Below are positions 41,688 through 50,233 of a DNA stretch of 64,000 bases, piece after piece. Position numbers and translations under genes: made by a program. The stretch's first letter is position 1. Every line of letters begins with the position of its first letter. The stretch comes from UMGS1519 sp050951095 (GTDB lineage Bacteria > Actinomycetota > Coriobacteriia > Coriobacteriales > Eggerthellaceae). The stretch spans positions 372,001-436,000 of the forward strand of contig JBMNIQ010000002.1 in assembly GCA_050951095.1 (NCBI GenBank). The letters run 5' to 3'. The notes beneath the pieces are model-generated. The model had not been told where the DNA came from, did no database searches, and was given only the letters and a program-made list of their open reading frames with translations.

Positions 41688-42914
41688 ATGGCGCGAAAGA
41701 GCATGAACCGGACGGAGCGCAGCTGGGTGCTCTACGATGTGGGAAATTCTGCGTTCGTGCTCCTGTCAACCGCCGTCATTCCCATCTACTTCAGCACGCT
41801 GGTGGAGCCGGAGTCGTCCGTTGTCGTGGCCTGGGGATATGCGGAGACGGTTGCCTCGCTGGTGCTGGCGCTGGCCATGCCCTTCCTGGGGTCTCTTGCC
41901 GACCTGCAGGGCAACAAGAAGAAATTCCTGGTGGGCACCATCGGCACCGGCGCCCTTGCGTGCGCGGCACTGGGATTCCCCACCAGCGCGCTGGCATTCC
42001 TGGTGGTCTACGTGCTGTCCGCCATCATGCTGAATGGATCCATGGTGTTCTACGACGCGTTCCTGGTAGATGCCACCACCGAGGATCGCTACGACGAGGT
42101 CTCGTCGAACGGGTACGCCTGGGGCTACATCGGGTCGTGCATTCCGTTCATCGTGTGCCTGGCCATCATCTTCGGCGGGCCTTCCGTGGGCCTTGCCACG
42201 CAGACTGCCATGCAGATCGCGTTCATTGTTACGGCGGTGTGGTGGGTGCTGTTCAGCATTCCCCTGATCCACAACGTGCATCAGACCCACTACAAAGAGC
42301 GCACGGAGCACCTGATGCGCGACACGTTCACCGGGCTGGGGCGCACCATGAAGAACATCGCCCGCAACAAGCGCCTGCTGCTGTTCATGCTGTCGTACTT
42401 CTTCTACATCGACGGCGTGCACACCATCATCAAGATGTCCACCAGCTATGGCACGGATTTGGGAATCGCCTCCACGCAGCTGGTGCTTGCCCTGCTGGCG
42501 ACGCAGGTCGTGGCGTTCCCCGCGGCGATTGCCTACGGTCACCTGGCCACGAAATTCGGCACGCGGCGCATGCTGATGATTGCCATTGCCGCCTACTTCT
42601 GCATCACGCTGTTCGCTGCATCCTTCCTGCACAACGCTGCCGAGTTCTGGGTGCTGGCGCTTTGCGTAGGGCTGTTCCAGGGAGGTATTCAGGCGCTTTC
42701 GCGGTCGGAGTTCGGCAAGCTGATCGACAAGCAGCATGCCAACGAGTACTACGGCTTCTTCGACATCTTCGGGAAGTACGCCGCGGTGATGGGAACGTTC
42801 CTGGTCAGCCTGTTCACGCAGCTCACCGGCAATGCCTCTGTTGGCGTGCTTTCCATTGCGCTGTTGTTCATTGTGGGTTTGGTGCTGATGATGCGCATGC
42901 CTGCTCGGCCGTAG
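41688..42914 (+). CDS. MFS transporter, UMF1/Atg22-like
   Basis: A 408-aa membrane protein with about 12 helices. It opens with RTERSWVLYDVGNSAFVLLSTAVIP and has YDAFLVDATTEDRYDEVSSNGYAWGYIGS, sequences typical of the UMF1 (vacuole effluxer Atg22-like) branch of the major facilitator superfamily. Substrates of bacterial members are unknown; fungal Atg22 exports amino acids from vacuoles. ATG 41688 follows AGAGGA. It is alone between two copies of the intergenic repeat. Confidence 0.9.
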   Translation: MARKSMNRTERSWVLYDVGNSAFVLLSTAVIPIYFSTLVEPESSVVVAWGYAETVASLVLALAMPFLGSLADLQGNKKKFLVGTIGTGALACAALGFPTSALAFLVVYVLSAIMLNGSMVFYDAFLVDATTEDRYDEVSSNGYAWGYIGSCIPFIVCLAIIFGGPSVGLATQTAMQIAFIVTAVWWVLFSIPLIHNVHQTHYKERTEHLMRDTFTGLGRTMKNIARNKRLLLFMLSYFFYIDGVHTIIKMSTSYGTDLGIASTQLVLALLATQVVAFPAAIAYGHLATKFGTRRMLMIAIAAYFCITLFAASFLHNAAEFWVLALCVGLFQGGIQALSRSEFGKLIDKQHANEYYGFFDIFGKYAAVMGTFLVSLFTQLTGNASVGVLSIALLFIVGLVLMMRMPARP

Positions 42915-43051
42915 GCGGGCGCTGCCTGGCGCGTCGGGCGTGAGGGCGGGCGCTCTCCGGCGTGCCGGCGTTGCTTACGCCGGCGCCGCTTGCGCCGAAG
43001 TTCGGGCTTTGGGGCCGTCGTTGGCGGGCGCCTCCCGGTTTATGCTGCCTG

Positions 43052-43276
43052 CGCGCCCGATTTTCGGGGGTCGCTGGCAGCTGAGCCAGAAAAAGTGGCT
43101 CAAAAACGGGGTTGGGAATGGTTTAATGTAGACTAACTCTTGTTGTGGCCATTGAATCTAACGTATGAGCGGCAAATGTAGCCGTACGACCAGGCAAAAC
43201 GATAGCAGCGAAAAAGTTATAGCAGGCAAAACCATTCCCAACCTCCGATTTCGTCCAATATTTCGAAATCAGCTGA
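43052..43276. repeat. Intergenic inverted-repeat element, copy 3
   Basis: Best-conserved copy: GGTTGGGAATGGTTT (43110-43124) is the exact inverse of AAACCATTCCCAACC (43229-43243). Outer arms CAGCTGA (43078-43084) and TCAGCTG (43269-43275) pair, and GAGCCA/TGGCTC (43083-43101) forms the same local hairpin as in copy 1. Its centre again has ACGACCAGGCAAAACG. It lies in the 620-bp gap after the MFS gene. Confidence 0.82.
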
Positions 43277-43426
43277 CGCCGTCTTCCGAAATCGCCCCGC
43301 AGTTGCCCCGCAAACCTGACATATGGCCGCTGTTTGTCGCGATTCGTGCATGCATCACCTTCGCAAGCGCCCTACGTTAACCTTGCGGCAGCTATTCCGC
43401 CAGTCCACCGCTTTCCCAACCACAAA

Positions 43427-43460
43427 ACGAGGGGGCTCCCGCGTTAGCGGGAGCCCCCTC
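43427..43460 (-). terminator. Very strong terminator of the NAD(P)-binding protein gene
   Basis: GAGGGGGCTCCCGC (43429-43442) and GCGGGAGCCCCCTC (43447-43460) form a 14-bp stem with a GTTA loop. On the minus strand it is followed by CGTTTTG, fitting termination of the gene at 43535-44170. Confidence 0.8.
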
Positions 43461-43481
43461 GCGCGAAGCACAATCAGGCGC

Positions 43482-43529
43482 GCGGCCAGTCAAACTTGCG
43501 GCCAGTCAAACTTGCGGCCAGTCAAACGC
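43482..43529. repeat. 16-bp tandem repeat, three copies
   Basis: GCGGCCAGTCAAACTT at 43482-43497 and 43498-43513, then GCGGCCAGTCAAACGC at 43514-43529, just downstream of the minus-strand gene's stop codon and before its terminator. Confidence 0.85.
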
Positions 43530-43534
43530 AGGTG

Positions 43535-44170
43535 CTACTTGCGGACCACGGAGATGCGCTGCTGGATGTGGTTGCCATTCTCGATCTCATCGACCAGTGC
43601 GATGGCGTAATCGGCGTACGAGATGATGGACTCGCCGCGATCGTTCAGCTTCAGCTCCTCGCCGCCCAGCAGGTACTCGCCGGTGCGCTCGCCGTCAGCC
43701 TGGAAGTCGCCGGCAGGGCTGATGTAAGTCCACTTCACGTCATCGCGCTTGCGCAGGTCGGCCAGCGCTGCGGCCATAGCGGAAGCCAGGGGCTTGAACG
43801 CGTCGGGGAAGTCGGGGGTCTCGGACACGGTCATGGTGTGCTCGGGGTTCACGTACAGGCCGCCTGCGCCGCCCACGATGATCAGGCGCGTATCCGTGCC
43901 GGACAGGATGTCGCACAGGTGAGCCAGCGTGGTGGAGTGCTGCGGCAGCGTCTCGGGGGTCCAGGCGCCGAACGCGTCGACCACGGCGTCGAAGCCGGCC
44001 AGGTCCTCCTTGGTCAGGTCCATGATGTCCTTCTGCACGACGGTCTTGGCCTCGGTCTTGTTTGCGGAGCGGACGAACGCGGTAACGTCCATGCCGCGAT
44101 TCTGAGCTTCCTTAACAACCAGCTGGCCCTCTTTGCCATTTGCGGCGACAACTGCGATCTTCTTGGACAT
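43535..44170 (-). CDS. NAD(P)H-binding atypical SDR (NmrA/YwnB-like)
   Basis: A 211-aa protein with Rossmann motif VVAANGKEGQLVVKEA, DIMDLTKEDLAGFDAVVDAFG, LIIVGGAGGLYV and the C-terminal YADYAIALVDEIENG, as in bacterial NAD(P)H-binding proteins related to flavin reductase/YwnB. Catalytic YxxxK is absent, usual for this group. ATG 44170 follows AAAGGAG. Role unknown; many relatives answer to redox stress. Confidence 0.88.
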   Translation of the reverse strand: MSKKIAVVAANGKEGQLVVKEAQNRGMDVTAFVRSANKTEAKTVVQKDIMDLTKEDLAGFDAVVDAFGAWTPETLPQHSTTLAHLCDILSGTDTRLIIVGGAGGLYVNPEHTMTVSETPDFPDAFKPLASAMAAALADLRKRDDVKWTYISPAGDFQADGERTGEYLLGGEELKLNDRGESIISYADYAIALVDEIENGNHIQQRISVVRK

Positions 44171-44739
44171 GATGTTCTCCTTTGCTTTCCGGGCGGCGTT
44201 CCGTTTCCGGGTTTCCGTTGCCGCCTCTGTTCCTTTGGTGTGTCTACACTGTATGCGTGATGCGAACTATTGGGAAGTAAGCACAATAAAGTACGGTAGG
44301 GGCCAAAAAGAAACTAAAGCGAACAACCAGGCAAAACGCATGTAAAAAAAATTTGCGAAGCGCGAAATATTCGTCGCGAATCGGCGTCATATAGCTTGCC
44401 TCGTGCCGTTCAGTATACGCGGCCGCGATACGTGAGGCTGCGGCACGGGGTCGGCCGTGCGAGCGACGGCTGCGCGATGGGCAGACCGCGTGTGCGAACG
44501 GGTCGGCCGCACGTGATGCAGGCGCCAGCCGCACGACTCGGGCGCTGCGCTCACATGCTGCGCGTGACCTGGACACGCGCGCGATACAGGCGCCAGCTGC
44601 AGGCCACGCACGCCCCGCACGCAACCCGCCCAAGTATGAGAGAATTCCTTAGACGCGCGGGCGCGGGCGCGCTACCGTGGTCTCATTGGAAAGCTGGACC
44701 GCAAAACGCGCCAGCTGCCTGCGACGACGGGAGGATCCC
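44171..44739. other. Intergenic region, 569 bp, with possible repeat fragment
   Basis: Contains ACCAGGCAAAACG near 44325-44339, the core of the intergenic element, without its pairing arms. It is followed by a short A-run and the symmetrical CGCGAAATATTCGTCGCG near 44360. From 44400 on the sequence is GC-rich with no convincing gene. The last 97 bases resemble the leader of the first maoC copy. Confidence 0.5.
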
Positions 44740-45171
44740 ATGACGGAACTGCCTTTGAAGGTGGGCGACAACTGCTCGTTCACCAAAACCATCAGCGAAT
44801 CGGACGTGTACCTGTTCGGCGGCATCACGGGCGACTTCAGCCAGATGCACTTCAACGAGGCCTTCATGAAGACCACGAAGTACGGCACGCGCATCGTGCA
44901 CGGCGTGCTGACCTTCGCGCTGGGCAGCACGGCGTCCACGCTCATCCAGCAGAAGTACCAGTCGCCCATCCCCAGCGTGTCGTACGGCTACGACCACCTG
45001 CGCTTCACGGCGCCGGTGTATTTCGGCGACACCATCACCGCAACGTATACGGTGAAGCAGGTCGACCAGGACGCCATGAAAACGTACGCCGACGTGATCT
45101 TGACGAACCAGAACGGAACCGTGGTCTGCGTGGCCACGCACATCCTGAAGTTCTTCGAGCTGGAGGAATAG
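44740..45171 (+). CDS. MaoC-family dehydratase (hot-dog fold), copy B
   Basis: A 143-aa near-twin of the protein at 32017, with the same catalytic GDFSQMHFNEAF and six substitutions, all in places that should tolerate change. ATG 44740 follows GGGAGGA. It is followed by a second ketopantoate reductase-like gene but no VOC or dehydroquinase gene, and no LysR gene adjoins it. It could give gene-dosage, a different control, or a new specificity. Confidence 0.92.
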   Translation: MTELPLKVGDNCSFTKTISESDVYLFGGITGDFSQMHFNEAFMKTTKYGTRIVHGVLTFALGSTASTLIQQKYQSPIPSVSYGYDHLRFTAPVYFGDTITATYTVKQVDQDAMKTYADVILTNQNGTVVCVATHILKFFELEE

Positions 45172-45190
45172 CAGTCCGGCAACGGCTGGC

Positions 45191-45263
45191 AGAATTCGGC
45201 TGGCAGAATTCGGCTGGCGAACGTTCGGCTGGCGAAAGTCCAGCCGGCGAAAGCGCAGCCGGC
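45191..45263. repeat. Degenerate 14/15-bp tandem repeat between maoC and reductase copies B
   Basis: AGAATTCGGCTGGC twice (45191-45218), then GAACGTTCGGCTGGC, GAAAGTCCAGCCGGC and GAAAGCGCAGCCGGC. It fills the place held by the VOC gene in the other cluster. Confidence 0.8.
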
Positions 45264-45287
45264 AAAACTCGGAAGGCGGAGACGACA

Positions 45288-46223
45288 ATGAAAGTATGCA
45301 TATTGGGTGCGGGGTCGCTGGGCAGCACCATCGGCGGCGCGCTTGCCGCAGCGGGCAACCAGGTGCATCTGGTGGGCCGCAAGCCTCACATGGACGCTGT
45401 GAACGCGAACGGCTTGGTCATGGTCACACCCGCGGGAAATCAGGTGGTGCACCCGCAGGGCCACACCGACCCGACGGGCATCGGGCCATGCGACCTGGTC
45501 ATCGTGCTGTGCAAGGCCTTCGACACGGAGGCCACCATGAAGCAGGGCGCGTGTCTGGTGGGGCCGGACACGGTGGTGATGTCGCTGCAGAACGGTCTGG
45601 GCGCAGAGGACGTGCTGTGCGAAACCGTGGGCGCCGAGCACGTCATTGGCGGCAAGACCTACATCGGCGGCATGCTGCTTGAGCCCGGGCGCGTGCAGGC
45701 CACCATTCCCGGCAAGGATACGTTCATCGGCGAGCTGGACGGCTCGATTACGGACCGCGTGAAGGACATCGCGCGCACGTTCGAGGAGGCGGGCATGCAT
45801 TGCGTCGCGTCCGACAACATCATGGGCGTGATCTGGGACAAGCTGCTGGTGAACGTGGCCACGGGCGCTCTCTGCGGCATCACGCGCCTGCCCTACGGCG
45901 ACATGTACCAGGAGAAAGCGCTGGTCAACTGCGCGCTGGCCGCCGTGCAGGAGGGCATCGACGTGGCCCATGCCGCCGGCGTGACGCTGACGTACCGCGA
46001 CCCGGCGGACACGCTGGAGCTGGCGCGCGCGGGCCTGCCGTACAGCTTCAAGCCGTCCATCCTGCAGAGCCTGGAGAAGCATCGCCCCACCGAGGTGGGC
46101 GTGATCAACGGCGCGGTGGTGGCGCAGGGTCGGAAGTACGGCGTGCCCACGCCCGTGAACGAGACGCTGACCGCGTGCGTGATGGGCATCGAGCGCTACA
46201 TCCGCGAGTACGTGAACGGGTAG
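45288..46223 (+). CDS. Ketopantoate reductase family protein (PanE/ApbA-like), copy B
   Basis: A 311-aa paralogue of the enzyme at 32919 with the same GAGSLGSTIGG, SLQNGLGAED and GVIWDKLLVNVATGA. I count just under thirty amino acid differences, many clustered near residues 44-64, a region that may touch substrate or cofactor. ATG 45288 follows GGCGGAG. Likely transcribed with the MaoC copy B across the tandem repeat. Confidence 0.9.
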   Translation: MKVCILGAGSLGSTIGGALAAAGNQVHLVGRKPHMDAVNANGLVMVTPAGNQVVHPQGHTDPTGIGPCDLVIVLCKAFDTEATMKQGACLVGPDTVVMSLQNGLGAEDVLCETVGAEHVIGGKTYIGGMLLEPGRVQATIPGKDTFIGELDGSITDRVKDIARTFEEAGMHCVASDNIMGVIWDKLLVNVATGALCGITRLPYGDMYQEKALVNCALAAVQEGIDVAHAAGVTLTYRDPADTLELARAGLPYSFKPSILQSLEKHRPTEVGVINGAVVAQGRKYGVPTPVNETLTACVMGIERYIREYVNG

Positions 46224-46273
46224 GGTGAACGGCCCGGCGCAGCTGCAGGCGAACGGCCCGCACGCCCGCGCAC

Positions 46274-47527
46274 CTACTTAACAGCCGACCGAGGCACGAT
46301 CCCGTTCTCCTCCTCCACGCGGTCCATATTCCGCTGCATGGTGGGGTACAGCAGCAGGAACAGCGCGATCCCGCCCACCATCACGCCGGCAATCACCAGG
46401 TACATGGCGGAATAGCCGGCGGCTTCGCTGCCCGTCTGCGCGCAGAAGTGGTCGGCAATGCTGCCCACGCAGGTGGGGCCCACCAGCTGCGCCAGGTCCA
46501 GGCCGGTGAAGTTCGTGGCACTGGCGGCGCCCGACCGGTTGTTCGGCACGGAGCTCATGGCAATGGACTGGAACAGCGGCGAGCACACGCCGTACCCCGC
46601 GGCGGCTAGAATCGCGATAATCACGAATTGCCACAGCTGCGTGGCCTGGCTGATCATCACGAAGATGCCCGCATACAGAATCAAGGCCGGCAGCATGACT
46701 TTGCGATAGCCCAGGCTTTCTGCCAGACGGCCGAAAAGCGGACGGAAGATAAGCAGGAAGATAGCGTGCACGGTGAAGTACAGGCCGATGCCGGTAACGC
46801 CCAGCACGGTTCCGTAAATGGCCAGGAACGACATGATGGACGAATTGCACGCCGCGCAGATGGCCGTCATCACCGCAGGCGCCGCGGCACCCACCGCGAA
46901 CATGCGGTTGAGCGCAATCTTGTACTTTGGCCGGTCCTCGACCTTCGGCTCCTTGATGGCCAGCACCAGCGCGGCGGCAATGGCCATGGAAATGCCCGCC
47001 ACATTGAACGTCCAAGAGTATCCCACCAGGTCAATAAGCCACAGGCCCAGCGCCGGCCCCACGGCCTGGCCCAGTGCCTGCGCCAGCGAGAAGATGCTGA
47101 TGCCCGACGCGCGGTGCTCAATGGGTAGCGACTCGCTGGCAAGCGCCAGGGCCAGCGGCCCCGTGCAGCCCATGGCCAGGCCATGCAGCATGCGGATGGC
47201 GAACATGGCCGGCACGCTGGTGGCAAACGAGTACAGGAACGAGCAGACCACAATCAGCAGCACCGCCGCGAAGAAGATGGGCTTCTTCGGGAAGGAGTCG
47301 AACAGGGGCGTGATCACGGGGCGCGTGCACAGTGCCGTGATGGCGAACGCTCCTACCACCATGCCGATGATGGATCCGGTGGCGCCCAGCGACCGCACGT
47401 ACAGCGGGATGACCGTGTTCATCATCATCTGGCCGGTGATCTGGAAAATGTTGACGATGCACAGCGAGATGAACGTGGGCGTCCAGATGCTGTCGGATGC
47501 GGGCGAATTGTTCGACAGGTGCAACAT
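46274..47527 (-). CDS. MFS transporter
   Basis: A 417-aa, 12-helix major facilitator protein. FISLCIVNIFQITGQMMMNTVIPLYVRSLGATG forms the first helices, RPVITPLFDSFPKKPIFF the A-motif region, and RMLHGLAMGCTGPLALALASESLP the fifth-helix region. It is probably an efflux-type carrier. The start at ATG 47527 is the first before the family-like sequence but has no good ribosome binding site. An AAAGGAGA some 45 bases upstream would fit a start that is not a standard codon, so the true N-terminus is uncertain. No clear operon partner. Confidence 0.85.
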   Translation of the reverse strand: MLHLSNNSPASDSIWTPTFISLCIVNIFQITGQMMMNTVIPLYVRSLGATGSIIGMVVGAFAITALCTRPVITPLFDSFPKKPIFFAAVLLIVVCSFLYSFATSVPAMFAIRMLHGLAMGCTGPLALALASESLPIEHRASGISIFSLAQALGQAVGPALGLWLIDLVGYSWTFNVAGISMAIAAALVLAIKEPKVEDRPKYKIALNRMFAVGAAAPAVMTAICAACNSSIMSFLAIYGTVLGVTGIGLYFTVHAIFLLIFRPLFGRLAESLGYRKVMLPALILYAGIFVMISQATQLWQFVIIAILAAAGYGVCSPLFQSIAMSSVPNNRSGAASATNFTGLDLAQLVGPTCVGSIADHFCAQTGSEAAGYSAMYLVIAGVMVGGIALFLLLYPTMQRNMDRVEEENGIVPRSAVK

Positions 47528-47749
47528 CAGGCGCGGGCGTCGGCGTTCCGACGCGTGGCGGCATCTCCTTTGCGCAGGTAGAGGGCGGTTTATGCTGCGC
47601 GGTTGGCAGCTGCCGTATTGTAGCACTCCCGTGTTGCGCGCTTGTGTCCGCGCGAACGTATCTGCACATCTGCGCTAGGCGGAGCGCTCCCGGCTGCGTC
47701 GGGCTGTGCACACCGGCCGGCCCGTGCTCCGGCCGGCCCGTGCGTCAGC

Positions 47750-48088
47750 CTACAGGCGCACGGCGTCCGAGCGCTCCTCCAGGCATTCTTCAAGCAGTAC
47801 GTCCAGATCCTCGGCGTAATCGCTGACCCCGTCCTGGTACTCCAACTCCTCGAGCAGCGCATAAGTCATCGCTTCTTCGCCGTATGCATCCCACAGCTCC
47901 TGAAAGCGCTTGTTGGCAAGCGTGTGCGTTTCCGCCTGCAGGCGCGTGCGATTGAGCAGGGCGGGCACGTTGCGCGCGGGCGCGAGGAACACCTCGCCGG
48001 TGGGTTCCCAGGTAAACGAGACCACGCCCATCTGAGGCTTGAATTCCGCCGCCTTGCGCTTCAGCGCGCGCTTGCGTTCGCTGTCCAT
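47750..48088 (-). CDS. Small GIY-YIG nuclease-family-like protein
   Basis: A 112-aa charged protein. RKRALKRKAAEFKPQMGVVSFTWEPTGEVFLAPARN, NRTRLQAETHTLANKRFQELWDAYGEEAM and the acidic tail match a small family annotated as GIY-YIG nuclease-like in Firmicutes and Actinobacteria. The GIY-YIG residues themselves are only loosely visible (MGVVSF), so catalytic activity is not certain. ATG 48088 follows GGAAAGGA. Stand-alone. Confidence 0.65.
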   Translation of the reverse strand: MDSERKRALKRKAAEFKPQMGVVSFTWEPTGEVFLAPARNVPALLNRTRLQAETHTLANKRFQELWDAYGEEAMTYALLEELEYQDGVSDYAEDLDVLLEECLEERSDAVRL

Positions 48089-48263
48089 AGACGTCCTTTC
48101 CTCCGTCGGATTTCATAGGGGAATAACGTACCGCTATCAATCGGGCGAGGCAATCCGTCCGTTGACGGAGCGGCCGGGCGAACGGGACTCGCCCGCGCTC
48201 GTCAGCGTCCGCCAACCCGCGCCCGTCCCGGCAAGCCGGTGCGCGGCAGCGCCCGTCCGCCAT

Positions 48264-49622
48264 CTAGTCGCGCGGCTCGCAGATGCGCAGGCTCATGATG
48301 CAGGCGAACGCGCAGGCGGCAATATCCAGCATCCATACGTAGGTGTAGGCACCGGTTGCGTCCAGGATGACGCCGCCCAGCCACGCGGACAGGAACGCGC
48401 CCACCTGATGGCACAGGAACAACACGCCGATCAGCGTGGCCACGTACTCAATGCGAAATTCCCGGTTGACCAGGCCCGACGTGGGGGACACCGTCGCGTC
48501 GCCCGTTATGCCCAGGCCAATGGCGAACAGCACGGCGAACGGCAGCGTCTTCGGCATCAGAAGCAGGAACGCCAGCACCCACACCGCGCGGAACCCGTAG
48601 TAGAAGCCCAGCAGCCGCCGCATGCTGATGCGCGCGCTCAGCCATCCGGAAATCAGCGCGCCCACAATGGTCGCAATGCCGTAGATGGAGAACGCCCACG
48701 AGGCGGACGTGGCGTCGATGCCGAACAGCAGATACTGGTTGAACAGGTGCGACTCGATGATCACCATGTGGAATCCGCAGGTGGTGAAGCCGGCGATCAG
48801 CAGCAGGAACGTGCGATTCGTGAACGCCTCGCGAAACATCTGCTTGGTGGAGAGTTTAGCGGGGGAGGGCTGCGAAGGTGCCGCGGCGTCAGACGCGGAA
48901 GATCCACCGAGCTCGCCGGGCTCGCCCGGCGCATCGGGCGCCCCTGACTCCCCCCGCGCGCCATCTCCCGAACGAGCCCGCAGCTTGCGGCGAGGTGTAG
49001 GCTTCGGGTCGCGCGACGTGACGATGAACGCGACGGGAATCAGCAGCGCCACCGGAACAAGCAGCGTGCACAGCGCGGTGGGAATGCCACCGGCGCTCAG
49101 CAGTGCCTGCAGAATGGGGGACAGCGCGAACCCCACCAGGCCCGCCGCTGCGTTCAACATGCCGGAGATCATCATGGCGCGTTCGGGCCCCACGAAGCGG
49201 ATGGCGGAGGTCAGCACCAGGCCGAAGCCCAGCGCACCGGCACCCACGCCGAACCCGATGCCCAGGCTTAGCATGAGTGCGGCGAACGACCGGGCGGCGA
49301 CCATGCCCAGCAGGCTCGCTGCCACAACCACGGCGCCCAGCACCAGCACGAAGCGGTTCGAGCGCTTTGCGGCCAGCAAGCCGAAGAACGGCTGCGTGCC
49401 GCCGAACACAATCTGCATGACGGCAATGCACAGGCTTACGTCCTCGTAGCGCAGGCCGCACTGCGCGGCTAATGGCTGCAGCAAGATGCCCACGTCGCTG
49501 CGGAATCCGGCGCCGAAGCCGTACAACAGGCACGCTATCAGGCCGAATGCGATCACGATGGGGATGGCCGTTGCCGAGCGCGGCGCCTCTGCGCGGCCGT
49601 TTGCGTTCTTGGATGCACTCAT
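48264..49622 (-). CDS. MFS transporter coupled to a MarR regulator
   Basis: A 452-aa major facilitator protein with 12 predicted helices. A cytoplasmic loop of about 60 residues, rich in Gly, Pro and Ser, separates the two halves (about 210-270). YGFGAGFRSDVGILLQPLAAQCGL and CHQVGAFLSAWLGG resemble oxalate/formate-antiporter-like and YbfB-like carriers. ATG 49622 overlaps the marR stop as ATGA, so expression is coupled to the regulator. Likely exporter of a compound sensed by that MarR protein. Confidence 0.88.
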   Translation of the reverse strand: MSASKNANGRAEAPRSATAIPIVIAFGLIACLLYGFGAGFRSDVGILLQPLAAQCGLRYEDVSLCIAVMQIVFGGTQPFFGLLAAKRSNRFVLVLGAVVVAASLLGMVAARSFAALMLSLGIGFGVGAGALGFGLVLTSAIRFVGPERAMMISGMLNAAAGLVGFALSPILQALLSAGGIPTALCTLLVPVALLIPVAFIVTSRDPKPTPRRKLRARSGDGARGESGAPDAPGEPGELGGSSASDAAAPSQPSPAKLSTKQMFREAFTNRTFLLLIAGFTTCGFHMVIIESHLFNQYLLFGIDATSASWAFSIYGIATIVGALISGWLSARISMRRLLGFYYGFRAVWVLAFLLLMPKTLPFAVLFAIGLGITGDATVSPTSGLVNREFRIEYVATLIGVLFLCHQVGAFLSAWLGGVILDATGAYTYVWMLDIAACAFACIMSLRICEPRD

Positions 49623-50167
49623 GATGCAGCCTCGTCCCGTTTGCGGCTGCGCGTTGCGCGAGATTGCGCGCTCGAATCTGCGGCGCCGTCCGCACCGCCT
49701 GAAGCACTCGACGCCTGCGCGGAGTCCGAAGCGCTTCCGTTCTCGATGATCTGCATGATGCGGCGCGTGCAGGCTGCCGCCTCGGCAAGCTGGGCGTCAT
49801 CGGCGTTTCCGAATACGGAGTCCACCAGCTGCTCGCCGCGCTTGATCAGGTTGATCGCGAATTCGCGGCCGGCTCTGGTAAGGTGCAGCAGGCGAACGCG
49901 CCCGTCGTGCGGCGACGACGTGCGCACCAGCACGCCGGCCTTCTCGCAGCGCGTCAGCAGCCGGCTCAAATAGCCCTTGTCAATGCCCAGCTGCGCCACC
50001 AGGTCCGTTGCGGTGATGCCGTCGTTCTCGAAGAGCTCGATGATCACATCGCATTCCATAGTGGAATAGCCCGTGTCCAAGTACTTGGCGTTCAGCAGCT
50101 GCATCAGCGGCACGTAATGCCTGTTGAACCAGCGTATCTGGTCTATGGCCGCCGTGCGGTCGGACAT
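49619..50167 (-). CDS. MarR-family transcriptional regulator
   Basis: A 182-aa regulator with helix-turn-helix TATDLVAQLGIDKGYLSRLLTRCEKAGVLVR and wing SSPHDGRVRLLHLT, typical of MarR. The C-terminal 35 residues are a Ser/Ala-rich then basic tail not usual in the family. ATG 50167 follows AGGAGG. A perfect 15-bp palindrome sits about 50 bp upstream. It forms an overlapping operon with the MFS gene. Confidence 0.92.
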   Translation of the reverse strand: MSDRTAAIDQIRWFNRHYVPLMQLLNAKYLDTGYSTMECDVIIELFENDGITATDLVAQLGIDKGYLSRLLTRCEKAGVLVRTSSPHDGRVRLLHLTRAGREFAINLIKRGEQLVDSVFGNADDAQLAEAAACTRRIMQIIENGSASDSAQASSASGGADGAADSSAQSRATRSRKRDEAAS

Positions 50168-50218
50168 GCGGCGTCCTCCTCTCGCGTTATGCACGCATCC
50201 TATTGGCGTGCGCAAGTA

Positions 50219-50233
50219 GTTGACTGAGTCAAC
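50219..50233. promoter_or_regulatory. Palindromic operator for the MarR/MFS operon
   Basis: GTTGACTGAGTCAAC: perfect 7-bp arms about a central base, containing TTGACT on the minus strand as possible -35 box. A bound MarR dimer would block that promoter. Confidence 0.7.

Noticed and set aside
47527..47626. N-terminal extension of the MFS transporter at 46274
   Set aside because: The added 33 residues are Arg/Pro-rich, unlike any transporter N-terminus, and their start has no ribosome binding site.
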